Positions 1 through 9,658 of a DNA stretch of 64,000 bases are shown here, piece after piece; position 1 is the first letter of the stretch, and the number at the start of each line of letters is the position of its first letter. The notes below the pieces were generated by a model, which saw nothing but the letters and a program-made list of their open reading frames with translations, was not told the DNA's origin and did no database searches. This DNA is from an uncultured Lachnospiraceae bacterium (GTDB taxonomy: Bacteria; Bacillota; Clostridia; Lachnospirales; Lachnospiraceae): the NCBI GenBank assembly GCA_945868435.1, contig CAMBLG010000014.1, positions 1 through 64,000 of the forward strand, in the 5' to 3' direction. The translations under genes and the position numbers were made by a program.

Positions 1-42
1 ATGTTCGGGACTTGCACCCGTTAGAGCGCGCCCATGGCGCGC
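1..42 (-). mobile_element. 5' end of a probable class C group II intron (runs off the window)
   Basis: Read on the minus strand, the 42 bases start GCGCGCC-ATG-GGCGCGC, a 7-bp hairpin, and continue UCUAACGGGUGCAAGUCCCGAAC. From memory this follows the first bases of bacterial class C introns such as the Oceanobacillus iheyensis intron (GUGUGCC...AUGGG...UCUAUAGGGUGAGAGUCCCGAAC). Class C introns characteristically insert just downstream of rho-independent terminators, and this segment sits immediately behind the cspA terminator in the same orientation. The first bases are GCGCG rather than the usual GUGYG, so the exact 5' boundary is uncertain. The reverse transcriptase and domains V/VI would lie outside the window. 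Confidence 0.62.
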
Positions 43-43
43 G

Positions 44-79
44 AACTAAAAAGACTATCACGAATCTGTGATAGTCTTT
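44..79 (-). terminator. Rho-independent terminator of cspA
   Basis: A perfect 12-bp stem (AAAGACTATCAC / GTGATAGTCTTT, 50-61 with 68-79) with a 6-nt loop is followed on the minus strand by a run of U. It lies 26 bases after the cspA stop codon. Confidence 0.9.
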
Positions 80-105
80 CTTAATTCTCTGGAATCTATA
101 CTCTT

Positions 106-309
106 TTAAGCAAGACGTGTTACATTTGCAGCTTGTGGTCCCTTATCTCCATCTGTAACCTCGAACTCAACCTTCTCGCCGTCCTTCAATTCCTTGAATC
201 CATCCATGTTCAATGCTGAGAAATGAACAAATACATCATTGCCAGCCTCATCGGAAATAAAGCCGTATCCCTTCTTTGCATTAAACCACTTCACTGTTCC
301 CTGCTGCAT
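106..309 (-). CDS. cspA: Cold-shock protein, CspA family
   Basis: Small single-stranded nucleic-acid-binding protein of 67 residues, a single cold-shock domain that acts as a cytoplasmic RNA chaperone. The RNP1 motif KGYGFI and the RNP2 motif VFVHFSAL are intact, and the N-terminus [10 protein letters not shown] is typical. I chose the internal ATG at 309 because GGAGG lies 9 bases upstream and homologues start there; a longer reading to 342 adds 11 non-homologous residues. The gene has its own promoter at 382-410, a leader of about 65 bases and a strong terminator, so it is probably monocistronic although mscS lies upstream on the same strand. Confidence 0.97.
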   Translation of the reverse strand: MQQGTVKWFNAKKGYGFISDEAGNDVFVHFSALNMDGFKELKDGEKVEFEVTDGDKGPQAANVTRLA

Positions 310-381
310 AACTAAAAACCTCCACTTTCTCTTAATAACCACAGCATTTTCTGTCGTATGTGGAACTCGTCCACAACTATG

Positions 382-410
382 AGACTAGCACAATGACACA
401 ATTCTGTCAA
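382..410 (-). promoter_or_regulatory. Sigma-A promoter of cspA
   Basis: TTGACA (405-410) and TAGTCT (382-387) are separated by exactly 17 bases on the minus strand. The transcript leader contains a small hairpin at 359-375 (TGTGGA/TCCACA). Cold-shock mRNAs often carry structured leaders, but a thermosensor here is only inference. Confidence 0.7.
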
Positions 411-416
411 CCAAAA

Positions 417-1337
417 TTAGCCATTTTCCGGCATATTTGTGGCATTTTTTACCGTCTCCTTAAGCTGCACATCCAGTTGTGGAAACGGAATCGTAATTCC
501 GTTCTCATCCAACGCATTTTTGATATGCTCCAGAAGGCTCCAGCGCACCGGCCAGTAATCATCGCTCTGTACCCAGACGCGAACTCCCATTTCCACCGAG
601 CTGTCTACAAGGTCTGATACAAAAATCCGGCTATCCTCCTCCAACACTCCGTGCTCTTTCTCCACAACCTGAGCCAACACCTTCTTTGCCTCGGCGAGAT
701 TCGTATCGTAAGCCACGCTCACTGTCAGATCGATCATCCGCTTTCCGGTCTGTGTAAAGTTCGTAATGCTGGAATTGGACAGACTTCCATTTGGAATTGC
801 AATCATCTTGTTATCAACTGTCCGAAGCTTGGTGTAGAAAATGGAGATCTCACATACGGTTCCCTCCTGTCTGGTTCCGTTGTCCAAAATGTAATCTCCC
901 ACCACAAAGGGTTTCAAAAGAAGGATCAAAACGCCTCCCGCAAAATTTGACAGACTGCCCTGAAGCGCAAGGCCTAACGTCAGTCCGGCAGAACCCAAAA
1001 CCGCCACAACCGAACTGGTTGTCACGCCAAACTGCGACAGCACGACCATAATTAAGATGAAGTACATCACATACTTAAGCAAAGAGCACAAAAATGTCGT
1101 AACTCCGGTCTCAGCCCGGCTTCGCATCAGAGATTTGCGGATCAGTTTTACCAGCCACTTGATCAGGCGGCTTCCGATCAGCAGGATGACGATCGCCAGC
1201 ACCACCTGAAGCAGGAATCCAAGCAAGGAAGGCACCAGCCCCTCCAGATAGGTCTTGATAATCCCCGGATCCTGTTCCAGATTCTCGGTCAACTCCGCTA
1301 TTCCATTTTCCTGGCTCGACAAAATTATATTGTTCAT
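417..1337 (-). CDS. mscS: Small-conductance mechanosensitive channel, MscS family
   Basis: Membrane channel that opens under tension and protects against hypo-osmotic shock. The 306 residues contain an N-terminal hydrophobic helix (about 35-60), two further helices (about 85-135) including a Gly/Ala-rich pore helix around AVLGSAGLTLGLALQG, and the cytoplasmic MscS beta domain with VGDYI and the motif IPNGSLSNSSITNF. Length is close to that of E. coli MscS. GAGAGG precedes the ATG at 1337. It begins 26 bases after the DUF1015 stop codon, so it may be the tail gene of the leuB-serA transcript. Confidence 0.93.
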   Translation of the reverse strand: MNNIILSSQENGIAELTENLEQDPGIIKTYLEGLVPSLLGFLLQVVLAIVILLIGSRLIKWLVKLIRKSLMRSRAETGVTTFLCSLLKYVMYFILIMVVLSQFGVTTSSVVAVLGSAGLTLGLALQGSLSNFAGGVLILLLKPFVVGDYILDNGTRQEGTVCEISIFYTKLRTVDNKMIAIPNGSLSNSSITNFTQTGKRMIDLTVSVAYDTNLAEAKKVLAQVVEKEHGVLEEDSRIFVSDLVDSSVEMGVRVWVQSDDYWPVRWSLLEHIKNALDENGITIPFPQLDVQLKETVKNATNMPENG

Positions 1338-1363
1338 TTAAACCTCTCTCAGTATTTTATGTA

Positions 1364-2629
1364 TCAGATCTCGTGGATAAACAATCCGCTTCGAAGCTTT
1401 GGCTCAAACCAGGTAGACTTCGGCGGCATGAGAAGCCCCGCATCCGCCACTGCAAACAGTTCGTGGATGGATGTCGGATACATTGCAAACGCCACCGCCG
1501 CATCCATGTGGCATCTGCGCTCCAGCTCCTTCATTCCGCGAATTCCACCGACAAAATCAATACGCTTGTCTGTCTTCGGATCCTGGATTCCCAGAACCGG
1601 AGCCAGTAACAGATTTTGAAGTACCGACACATCCAGTCCTTCCACCGGATCGTCTGGAATATCCTGAGCCCGCATAGTGCAGCTGTACCACTGATCTTTA
1701 AAAAACATGGAAAACTGCCCCTTCTTTTTCGGACGCACGGAAGCTTCCTCCACTCCGGCTGCATCCAGTGTACTGTCCGTCAGCCTTGTGACCTCAAACA
1801 ACTCCTGCATTTTGCCCAGGAACGCCGCATCATCCATTCCGTTCAAATCCATGACAACGCGATTGTAGTCCATGATCATAAGTTCTTCGTCCGGGAACAG
1901 AACTGACAGGAAGTAATTGAACTCCTCCTTGCCGGTATAGCCGGGATTCTCCTGTCTTCTCTTTAATCCGACCTTGACTGCGGAAGCTGCCCGATGATGA
2001 CCGTCTGCAATATAGATTTCCCCGATTCCGTCAAATGCATTCCGAACTGCCTCGATCTCTTTCGTATCCCGAATCACAAATACGCGATGGCGAATTCCAT
2101 CCTCTGATACAAAATCATAAAGCGGTGTCTGCATTTTTGTACGCCCTACTACTTCGTTGATCACAACATTTGCCCGATATGCCAAAAAGATCGGTCCAGT
2201 CTGTGCGCTGCAGGTATCCACATGGCGGATACGATCCTGTTCCTTGTCCGCTCTGGTGTTCTCGTGCTTTTTGATCACATTGTTGACATAATCATCAATG
2301 CTTGCACAGGCCACGATTCCGGTCTGGGTCCTTCCCTCCATGGTCAGCTCGTAGATATAGTAACAAGCCTCTTCGTCCCGGATAAAATCGCCTTCTTTCA
2401 TCCAGTCGGAAAGCATTTCCCTGGCCTTTTCATACACACGTGCATCGTAGGTATCCACCTCGTCCCCAAACTGGGTTTCGGCGCGGTCAATTGCCAAAAA
2501 GGACTTTGGATTTTTCCAAACGACTTCCTTTGCCTCCGCACGGTTATACACATCATACGGCAACGCTGCGATGGTCTCTGCCATTCCCTCTGCCGGTCTC
2601 ACACATACAAATGGTTTTATCTCTGCCAT
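1364..2629 (-). CDS. DUF1015 family protein in the serine operon
   Basis: 421-residue protein of the DUF1015 family, function not established. It starts at ATG 2629 behind GAGGG. The motif IADGHHRAASA near residue 210 resembles the DGHHR signature of the ParB/sulfiredoxin-like fold that also occurs in free-serine kinases (SerK, SbnI). Together with its place directly behind serC and serA this makes a phosphoserine or serine-modifying activity a reasonable but untested idea. No signal peptide or membrane helix is visible, so it should be cytosolic. It is separated from serA by 74 bases containing a hairpin. Confidence 0.85.
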   Translation of the reverse strand: MAEIKPFVCVRPAEGMAETIAALPYDVYNRAEAKEVVWKNPKSFLAIDRAETQFGDEVDTYDARVYEKAREMLSDWMKEGDFIRDEEACYYIYELTMEGRTQTGIVACASIDDYVNNVIKKHENTRADKEQDRIRHVDTCSAQTGPIFLAYRANVVINEVVGRTKMQTPLYDFVSEDGIRHRVFVIRDTKEIEAVRNAFDGIGEIYIADGHHRAASAVKVGLKRRQENPGYTGKEEFNYFLSVLFPDEELMIMDYNRVVMDLNGMDDAAFLGKMQELFEVTRLTDSTLDAAGVEEASVRPKKKGQFSMFFKDQWYSCTMRAQDIPDDPVEGLDVSVLQNLLLAPVLGIQDPKTDKRIDFVGGIRGMKELERRCHMDAAVAFAMYPTSIHELFAVADAGLLMPPKSTWFEPKLRSGLFIHEI

Positions 2630-2647
2630 AACTTTTCCCTCGATTAA

Positions 2648-2690
2648 GTAAGAGCACCTCCGATGGTTCCATCAGAAATGCTCTTCTTAC
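2648..2690 (-). other. Intercistronic hairpin between serA and DUF1015
   Basis: On the minus strand a stem with core AAGAGCA/TGCTCTT encloses a second small stem (GATGG/CCATC). It is not followed by a U-run, so it looks like a processing or stability element rather than a terminator. Confidence 0.4.
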
Positions 2691-2703
2691 AACCTTTTCG
2701 TTA

Positions 2704-3867
2704 TTATTTTACTACGCGGACGCGAAGTACGCCATCCACACTGCGAAGCTTTGCGATCACATCTTCGGATACTGCTGACTCAACATCCAGAAGTGAGTAT
2801 GCATAATCGCCTTTTCCTTTATTGGTCATGTCAGATACGTTGACATCTGCATCACCCAGAATGGTTGTGATCTGTCCGATCATACCCTTAGAGTTTCTGT
2901 GAAGGATTCCGATACGACCGGCCGTGGTGCAGGCGCCCATGCTGCAATCCGGGAAATTCACGGAGTGAACAATGTTGCCGTTCTCCAGATAATCGCGGAT
3001 CTCACGAACCGCCATAATCGCACAGTTATCCTCAGACTCTGCAGTAGATGCTCCCAGATGCGGTGTCACGATGCATCCCTTAGCTCCGACTGTAGTCGGG
3101 TTCGGAAAATCGGACACATACTTCTTTAGCTTGCCTGCAGCAAGTGCATCCACGATAGCCTCCTCATCCACAAGAAGATCTCTCGCAAAATTCAATACGA
3201 TTGTGGTCGGCTTCATCATTGCGATGGCATCCGCATTGATCATCTTCTTGGTGGAATCCAAAAGCGGTACATGAATCGTAATAAAATCACACTCTCTGTA
3301 AATATCTTCTACATTGCTGATGTGCTTGACGCTTCTGGATAAGTTCCAGGCTGCATTGACGGAAATATACGGATCATAGCCGTACACCTCCATACCCATA
3401 TGTGTCGCTGCATTGGCCACCAGAACACCGATGGCGCCAAGTCCGATGACGCCCAGCTTCTTGCCGGAGATCTCGGTTCCCGCAAAGTTCTTCTTCTGCT
3501 TCTCCGCAGTCTTGGCAATGTTCTCGTCATTCTGGTTTTCTAAGCACCAGTCAATTCCGCCTACGATATCGCGGGACGCATACAGCATTCCTGCAAACAC
3601 CAGCTCCTTCACACCGTTGGCATTGGCTCCCGGTGTATTGAATACAACGATTCCCTGCTCTGCGCACTTATCCAGTGGAATATTGTTGACACCGGCTCCG
3701 GCTCTGGCCACCGCCAGCAGTGACTCCGGAAGCTCCAGGTCATGCATTGCCGCACTTCTGACAAGCGCTGCATCCGCATCCTTTAACTCTTCCACCTTTG
3801 TGTAATCACCGGAAAACAGGTCCAGTCCCACCCCAGCGATTGGATTTAAGCAATTATATTTAAACAT
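2704..3867 (-). CDS. serA: D-3-phosphoglycerate dehydrogenase
   Basis: Oxidises 3-phosphoglycerate to 3-phosphohydroxypyruvate with NAD, the first step of serine synthesis. The 387 residues hold the split substrate domain, a Rossmann NAD site (GVIGLGAIGVLVANAA, about residue 145) and a C-terminal ACT domain (about 320-387), which in this family mediates serine feedback. It lacks the extra ASB domain of the long B. subtilis type. The start is the ATG at 3867, preceded by AGGAAAGG; an upstream reading to 3924 would overlap serC and lacks a proper site. It follows serC by 37 bases. Confidence 0.96.
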   Translation of the reverse strand: MFKYNCLNPIAGVGLDLFSGDYTKVEELKDADAALVRSAAMHDLELPESLLAVARAGAGVNNIPLDKCAEQGIVVFNTPGANANGVKELVFAGMLYASRDIVGGIDWCLENQNDENIAKTAEKQKKNFAGTEISGKKLGVIGLGAIGVLVANAATHMGMEVYGYDPYISVNAAWNLSRSVKHISNVEDIYRECDFITIHVPLLDSTKKMINADAIAMMKPTTIVLNFARDLLVDEEAIVDALAAGKLKKYVSDFPNPTTVGAKGCIVTPHLGASTAESEDNCAIMAVREIRDYLENGNIVHSVNFPDCSMGACTTAGRIGILHRNSKGMIGQITTILGDADVNVSDMTNKGKGDYAYSLLDVESAVSEDVIAKLRSVDGVLRVRVVK

Positions 3868-3904
3868 GTCCGTATCCTTTCCTATACCCTTATTGGAAAA
3901 CGCA

Positions 3905-4987
3905 TTACGCGTTCTCTGCCTCAAACTTCTTCATGAATGCAACCAGCTTCTCTACGCCTTCCTTCGGCATTGCATTGTAGATGGAAGCTCTCATACCGCC
4001 AACCGTACGGTGTCCCTTCAGGTTTACAAAGCCTGCTGCTGTTGCTTCTTTGACGAATTTTGAATCCAGTTCCTCATTGCCGGTAACAAACGGAACGTTC
4101 ATAAGAGAGCGATCCTCTTTTCTCACGGTTCCCTTGAACAGCTTGCTCTCATCCAGATAATCGTATAGGATCTTCGCCTTTTCCTCATTGTGCTTCTTCA
4201 TTGCCTCAAGTCCGCCCATCTTCTTGAGCCACTTGAATACCTTGCCGCAGATATAGATACCATAGCAAGGCGGTGTGTTGTACAGGCTGTCGTTATCTGC
4301 CTGAGTCTTCCACTTTAACATGGTTGGAGTTCCCGGAAGTACATCATCGGTAATCAGATCCTCACGTGCGATCACGATTACAACACCGGCCGGTCCAATG
4401 TTCTTCTGTACGCCACCATAGATTACACCGTACTTCGTCACATCTACAGGCTCAGACAAAAAGCAGGAAGATACATCCGAAACCAGAAGCTTACCCTTCG
4501 TATTCGGCAGCGTCTTAAACTTTGTTCCATAGATGGTATTATTCTCACAGATATATACATAATCCATATCATCTGTAATATCCAGATCGGAGCAATCCGG
4601 AATATAGGAGAAAGTCTCATCTGCAGAAGATGCAAGTTCAACTGCTTCACCATACATCTTAGCTTCCTGATATGCCTTCTTAGCCCACTGACCGGTGATA
4701 ATATAGCCCGCCTTCTTGTTCTTCATCAGGTTCATAGGAACCGCTGCAAACTGCTGCGATGCGCCACCCTGCAGGAACATTACCTTGTAATTGTCCGGAA
4801 TGTTCATCAGATCCCGCAAATCCTTCTCTGCATCTTTGATGATTTCATCATACACCTTGGATCTGTGGCTCATCTCCATAACGGACATTCCACATCCCTT
4901 GTAGTCCAACATCTCATCTGCAGCTTCCTTAAGTACCTCCTCCGGCAGGACTGCTGGTCCAGCTGAGAAATTATACACTCTGCTCAT
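3905..4987 (-). CDS. serC: Phosphoserine aminotransferase
   Basis: PLP enzyme converting 3-phosphohydroxypyruvate and glutamate to phosphoserine and 2-oxoglutarate. The 360 residues start with the family hallmark MSRVYNFSAGPAVLPEEVL; PLP-site segments include QGGASQQFAAVPMNL and the lysine region YGGVQKNIGPAG. AGGAGGAAAGAAA precedes ATG 4987, which decides this start over one seven codons upstream. It lies 63 bases behind ilvB and 37 before serA, with no terminator between them. A phosphoserine phosphatase (serB) is not in the window. Confidence 0.97.
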   Translation of the reverse strand: MSRVYNFSAGPAVLPEEVLKEAADEMLDYKGCGMSVMEMSHRSKVYDEIIKDAEKDLRDLMNIPDNYKVMFLQGGASQQFAAVPMNLMKNKKAGYIITGQWAKKAYQEAKMYGEAVELASSADETFSYIPDCSDLDITDDMDYVYICENNTIYGTKFKTLPNTKGKLLVSDVSSCFLSEPVDVTKYGVIYGGVQKNIGPAGVVIVIAREDLITDDVLPGTPTMLKWKTQADNDSLYNTPPCYGIYICGKVFKWLKKMGGLEAMKKHNEEKAKILYDYLDESKLFKGTVRKEDRSLMNVPFVTGNEELDSKFVKEATAAGFVNLKGHRTVGGMRASIYNAMPKEGVEKLVAFMKKFEAENA

Positions 4988-5050
4988 TTTCTTTCCTCCT
5001 AATATCATATATGTACGAAAAATATTAATACCAACATACTAATCTGTTAA

Positions 5051-6736
5051 TTATTTGTCAAGCTTTTTTGCGCTGTAATCTTCTCCGTCAAAGCACTCAT
5101 TGATTGGTGCCCCCGGAGCTACCATAGGCCATACCTTGTCATCCGAGTCGATCACCGCATCAATGACAAAAGGCTTATCGCAGCGAAGCGCCTCCGCAAA
5201 AGCGGCTTCAAACTCTTCTCTGGTCGTAACTCTTCTCGCCTCAGCTCCCATGGCCTCCGCAAGCTTTACATAATCTACTCCGTCATCCAGCACGGTTGCA
5301 GAGTAATGCTCCTGGTAGAACAAAGTCTGCCACTGACGAACCATGCCCAGCACATGATTATTCATGATTACTTCAATCAAAGGCAGCTTCTGTCTTACCG
5401 CCGTAGCAAGCTCGTTCATGTTCATACGAAAACATCCGTCCCCTGCGATGTTGATGACCTGTCTGTCAGGATTGGCCACCTGCGCACCGATTGCAGCGCC
5501 CAGTCCGTATCCCATGGTTCCCAAGCCGCCGGAGGTCAACAGTGTGCGTGGCTTACGGTATTTGAAATACTGTGCTGCCCACATCTGATGCTGTCCGACT
5601 TCCGTAACCATGATCGCATCGGATGCCATCTCATAGATTTTCTCAATCATATATGGACCACTGAGTCCCTCAGCTGGATAGGTCAATGCAAACTGCTGCT
5701 GATAATCCTGAATATGTGCAAGCCACTCTCTATGACTCTGTGCAGCCAGCTTCTCGTTCAAAGCCGATAACACAGTCTTCACATCACCGATAATGCAGTG
5801 GGAAACCAGAATGTTTTTATTGATTTCCGCCGGATCAATGTCAATCTGAAGAATTTTGGCCTGTTTTGCAAACTTTTTCGGATTGCCCAGAACACGGTCG
5901 GAAAACCGCACACCGATGGCGATCAGAAGGTCACACTCACTGACCCCCAGATTGGAAGCCTTGGTACCATGCATGCCCAGCATTCCTGTGTAATGCTCGG
6001 ATGTTCCATCATATGCGCCTTTGCCCATTAAGGTGTCACAAACCGGAGCATCAACCTTCTTTGCAAAGCATTTCAGTTCCTCGCTGGCACCGGAAAGAAT
6101 CGCACCGCCACCGACAAAGATATATGGCCGCTTTGCCTTCTCAATCATGGAAAGGGCTTTCTGAATGTCTGCTTCATCAAATGTTCCTGCCTTCGGAACC
6201 GGCATAACCGGCTTCTTTGGCGTGTACTCCACCTTGTTGGCGGTCACATCCTTTGTGATATCCACAAGCACCGGACCCGGTCTGTCCTTACGCGCGATGG
6301 AAAAGGCACGGCGAATGGTGTCCGCCAGCTTTTCTACATCCTTGACAATAAAGCTGTATTTCGTAATCGGCGTTGTGATACCCGCAATATCAATTTCCTG
6401 AAAGCTGTCCTTGCCCAGAAGTGAAACTCCAACATTACAGGTGATTGCCACCAATGGAATGGAATCCATATAGGCAGTGGCAATTCCCGTCACCAGATTG
6501 GTTGCGCCCGGTCCTGAGGTCGCCATGCACACTCCGACTTTCCCCGTGCTTCTGGCATATCCGTCTGCCGCATGGGAGGCTCCCTGCTCATGAGACGTCA
6601 GCACATGCTTGATTTCCGGGTGCTTATAAAGTTCATCATACACATTTAAGATTGCTCCGCCCGGATAACCGAACACGGTATCCACGCCCTGCTCCTTCAA
6701 ACATTCGATGATTACTTGTGATCCTGTCAACTGCAT
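5051..6736 (-). CDS. ilvB: Acetolactate synthase, large (catalytic) subunit
   Basis: Condenses pyruvate with pyruvate or 2-ketobutyrate to acetohydroxy acids, the first shared step of valine, leucine and isoleucine synthesis. The 561 residues show the catalytic glutamate in SHEQGASHAADGYAR and the thiamine diphosphate motif starting GDGCFRMN and ending NN. I start at ATG 6736 (MQLTGSQVII), where homologues start; GAGG lies about nine bases upstream. No regulatory subunit gene (ilvN) adjoins it. A catabolic AlsS-type enzyme is less likely given the ilvD and leuB neighbours. ilvD ends 43 bases upstream. Confidence 0.94.
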   Translation of the reverse strand: MQLTGSQVIIECLKEQGVDTVFGYPGGAILNVYDELYKHPEIKHVLTSHEQGASHAADGYARSTGKVGVCMATSGPGATNLVTGIATAYMDSIPLVAITCNVGVSLLGKDSFQEIDIAGITTPITKYSFIVKDVEKLADTIRRAFSIARKDRPGPVLVDITKDVTANKVEYTPKKPVMPVPKAGTFDEADIQKALSMIEKAKRPYIFVGGGAILSGASEELKCFAKKVDAPVCDTLMGKGAYDGTSEHYTGMLGMHGTKASNLGVSECDLLIAIGVRFSDRVLGNPKKFAKQAKILQIDIDPAEINKNILVSHCIIGDVKTVLSALNEKLAAQSHREWLAHIQDYQQQFALTYPAEGLSGPYMIEKIYEMASDAIMVTEVGQHQMWAAQYFKYRKPRTLLTSGGLGTMGYGLGAAIGAQVANPDRQVINIAGDGCFRMNMNELATAVRQKLPLIEVIMNNHVLGMVRQWQTLFYQEHYSATVLDDGVDYVKLAEAMGAEARRVTTREEFEAAFAEALRCDKPFVIDAVIDSDDKVWPMVAPGAPINECFDGEDYSAKKLDK

Positions 6737-6779
6737 TTTCCTAATCCTCGTATATAAAGTATAGTGATTCGCCTCCGGC

Positions 6780-8453
6780 TTACTGCTCTCCCGGAAGTGC
6801 CAGAATTGCACCTCTGTTTCCGGAGGTAACAAGAGACGCATATCTCTTCAGATATCCGGTGGTTACCTTCGGCTCTCTCGGCTGCCATTTTGCACGGCGG
6901 GCTGCCATCTCCTCATCGGATACATCAATATCCAATGTCATAGCCGGAATATTGATCCTTATGATATCGCCCTCTTCCACCAAGGCGATCGGTCCGCCCA
7001 CAGCGGCCTCCGGTGATACGTGTCCAATGGAAGCGCCTCTGGATGCGCCTGAGAAACGACCATCCGTAATCAGTGCAACCGAACTTCCAAGTCCCATTCC
7101 GGCAATCGCCGAAGTTGGGTTTAACATCTCTCTCATACCCGGTCCGCCTTTCGGACCCTCATAGCGAATGACTACCACGTCTCCCGCTACAATCTTACCG
7201 CCCTTGATTGCCGCAATTGCATCCTCCTCACAGTCGAAGACTCTTGCCGGTCCCTCATGAACCATCATCTCCTCCACAACTGCGGAGCGCTTCACAACGG
7301 AACCGTCCGGAGCCAGATTACCTTTCAGTACTGCCAGGCCTCCGGTCTTGCTGTATGGATTGTCAACCGGACGAATGACCTCCGGATTGCGATTAACGGC
7401 TGTGGCAATATTCTCTCCGATGGTCCTGCCTGTCACAGTCATACAATCCGTATTCAACAGTCCGATATCCGCCAGTTCCTTCATCACTGCATACACACCG
7501 CCGGCCTCGTTCAGATCCTCCATGTAGGTCGGGCCTGCCGGAGCAAGGTGACACAGGTTCGGAGTCTTCTCACTGATCGGGTTTGCAAAGCTGATATCAA
7601 AATCAAAGCCAATCTCATGGGCAATGGCCGGAAGATGCAGCATAGAGTTGGTGGAGCAGCCCAGTGCCATATCCACAGTCAGTGCATTCATGATGGATTC
7701 CTTTGTGATGATGTCGCGGGCACGGATATTCTTATTGTACATATCCATAACTGCCATACCGGCATGCTTTGCAAGCTTGATGCGCTCAGAATACACAGCA
7801 GGGATCGTACCGTTTCCTCGAAGTCCCATGCCCAGCGCCTCTGTCAGACAGTTCATGGAGTTGGCGGTGTACATACCGGAGCAGGAACCGCAGGTCGGGC
7901 AGACCTTGTTCTCAAACTCCGTCACATCATCCTCTGTCATTGTGCCTGCCGCATAGGAACCAACAGCCTCGAACATGGAAGACAGACTTCTCTTCTGTCC
8001 CTTTACGTGTCCGGCCAGCATCGGGCCTCCAGATACAAAAACAGTCGGCAGATTCAGTCTGGCTGCAGCCATCAGAAGACCCGGAACATTCTTGTCACAG
8101 TTTGGAACCATAACCAGTGCGTCAAACTGATGTGCAATCGCCATACACTCGGTAGAATCTGCAATTAAATCTCTTGTCACAAGGGAATATTTCATTCCCA
8201 CATGTCCCATGGCAATTCCATCACAGACTGCAATCGCAGGGAACACAACCGGCACACCGCCGGCCTCTGCAACACCGAGTTTAACGGCATCCACAATTTT
8301 ATCAATATTCATATGACCCGGAACGATCTCATTGTAAGAGCTGACGATTCCAACCATCGGCTTCTTCATCTCCTCTGCGGTAAATCCCAGAGCATTAAAC
8401 AAACTTCTTGCCGGTGCCTGCTGCATTCCGGCTCTCGCATTATCACTAACCAT
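6780..8453 (-). CDS. ilvD: Dihydroxy-acid dehydratase
   Basis: Iron-sulfur enzyme that dehydrates 2,3-dihydroxy-isovalerate and -methylvalerate to the 2-keto acids of valine and isoleucine. The 557 residues include the cluster-binding and conserved segments [26 protein letters not shown] and [12 protein letters not shown], and the C-terminal [10 protein letters not shown]. Of the two candidate starts I take ATG 8453, ten bases behind AAGGAG; GTG 8462 is only one base from that site. It lies 55 bases behind leuB and 43 before ilvB. Confidence 0.97.
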   Translation of the reverse strand: MVSDNARAGMQQAPARSLFNALGFTAEEMKKPMVGIVSSYNEIVPGHMNIDKIVDAVKLGVAEAGGVPVVFPAIAVCDGIAMGHVGMKYSLVTRDLIADSTECMAIAHQFDALVMVPNCDKNVPGLLMAAARLNLPTVFVSGGPMLAGHVKGQKRSLSSMFEAVGSYAAGTMTEDDVTEFENKVCPTCGSCSGMYTANSMNCLTEALGMGLRGNGTIPAVYSERIKLAKHAGMAVMDMYNKNIRARDIITKESIMNALTVDMALGCSTNSMLHLPAIAHEIGFDFDISFANPISEKTPNLCHLAPAGPTYMEDLNEAGGVYAVMKELADIGLLNTDCMTVTGRTIGENIATAVNRNPEVIRPVDNPYSKTGGLAVLKGNLAPDGSVVKRSAVVEEMMVHEGPARVFDCEEDAIAAIKGGKIVAGDVVVIRYEGPKGGPGMREMLNPTSAIAGMGLGSSVALITDGRFSGASRGASIGHVSPEAAVGGPIALVEEGDIIRINIPAMTLDIDVSDEEMAARRAKWQPREPKVTTGYLKRYASLVTSGNRGAILALPGEQ

Positions 8454-8508
8454 ATCCTGCACTCTCCTTACTCTCGTTATTGTTTATCCTTCTTATTCTT
8501 AATTGCCC

Positions 8509-9609
8509 CTACACACGCTCTGCAATCAGATCACCCATCTGTGCAGTTCCAACCTTGGTGATTCCTTCGGTGCTCTCACCGGCCTGCGGCATAATATCGA
8601 TGGTGCGATAGCCCTCCTTTAACACCTGCTGTACCGCACGCTCGATGGCATCCGCTTCCTGATCCAGATCAAAGGTGTAACGAAGCATCATTGCCGCGCT
8701 CAGTATCGTTGCAATCGGATTGGCAATTCCTTTACCTGCAATGTCCGGCGCGGATCCGCCACTGGGTTCATAAAGTCCGAACTTTGTATCATTTAAGCTT
8801 GCAGAGGCCAGCATTCCGATGGAACCAGTCACCATACTCGCTTCATCCGACAGGATATCCCCAAACATATTTTCCGTCAGAATCACGTCAAACTGCTTCG
8901 GATCCTTCACCAGCTGCATGGCACAGTTATCTACCAGCATATGCTCATAGGTTACCTCCGGGTAATCCTTTGCGACCTCCTCTACGATTTTACGCCACAG
9001 TCTGGAGGAATCCAGTACATTGGCTTTGTCCACCGAAGTGACCTTCTTTCTGCGCTTCATGGCAATATCAAAGCCGCGCTTTGCAATACGGCGGATTTCA
9101 TTCTCGTTGTAGGTAAGTGTGTCCGTTGCCGTCATCACGCCATCCACATCCTCGGTCTTCCGCTCTCCAAAATACAGACCACCGGTCAACTCCCGCATGA
9201 TCATCATATCGAAACCATCCCCGATAATATCATCCCGAAGCGGACATGCTGCCTTTAATTCCTGATACAGATAGGCTGGCCGTAAGTTCGCAAACAGATT
9301 AAGAGCCTTGCGAAGCTTCAGCAGTCCAGCCTCCGGACGAAGCTGCGGTGGAAGCTGATACCATGGAGAAGTGGAAGTATTTCCTCCAATGGAGCCCATC
9401 AGAATCGCATCACTGGACTTCGCTGCCTCAATTGCCTCATCCGTCAGGGGAACTCCTGTGGCGTCAATGGAACAACCGCCCATCAGGATATCGGTATATG
9501 TAAATTTGTGACCATATTTATCTCCAATCCGGTCCAAAACCTTCTTTGCCTCCGCCACAATCTCCGGACCGATGCCATCGCCCGAGATCACTCCAATCTT
9601 ACAATCCAT
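8509..9609 (-). CDS. leuB: 3-isopropylmalate dehydrogenase
   Basis: NAD-dependent oxidative decarboxylation of 3-isopropylmalate in leucine synthesis. The 366 residues carry the family N-terminus [21 protein letters not shown], the substrate-binding [10 protein letters not shown] and the metal/NAD segment [20 protein letters not shown] 9609 lies behind AGAGG. It is the first gene after a strong promoter (9659-9687) and probably leads the transcript leuB-ilvD-ilvB-serC-serA-DUF1015. leuA, leuC and leuD, normally its neighbours, are not in the window. Confidence 0.96.
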   Translation of the reverse strand: MDCKIGVISGDGIGPEIVAEAKKVLDRIGDKYGHKFTYTDILMGGCSIDATGVPLTDEAIEAAKSSDAILMGSIGGNTSTSPWYQLPPQLRPEAGLLKLRKALNLFANLRPAYLYQELKAACPLRDDIIGDGFDMMIMRELTGGLYFGERKTEDVDGVMTATDTLTYNENEIRRIAKRGFDIAMKRRKKVTSVDKANVLDSSRLWRKIVEEVAKDYPEVTYEHMLVDNCAMQLVKDPKQFDVILTENMFGDILSDEASMVTGSIGMLASASLNDTKFGLYEPSGGSAPDIAGKGIANPIATILSAAMMLRYTFDLDQEADAIERAVQQVLKEGYRTIDIMPQAGESTEGITKVGTAQMGDLIAERV

Positions 9610-9658
9610 AATTCAACCTCTTTTCCGATTTCGTCCAAGGGAAATCTATATAGATTCT

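Noticed and set aside
1-45. Partial coding sequence or tRNA end at the left edge
   Set aside because: No tRNA arms or CCA fit; the plus-strand ATG at position 1 meets a stop at position 22 (codon 8). The group II intron reading explains hairpin, sequence and location better.
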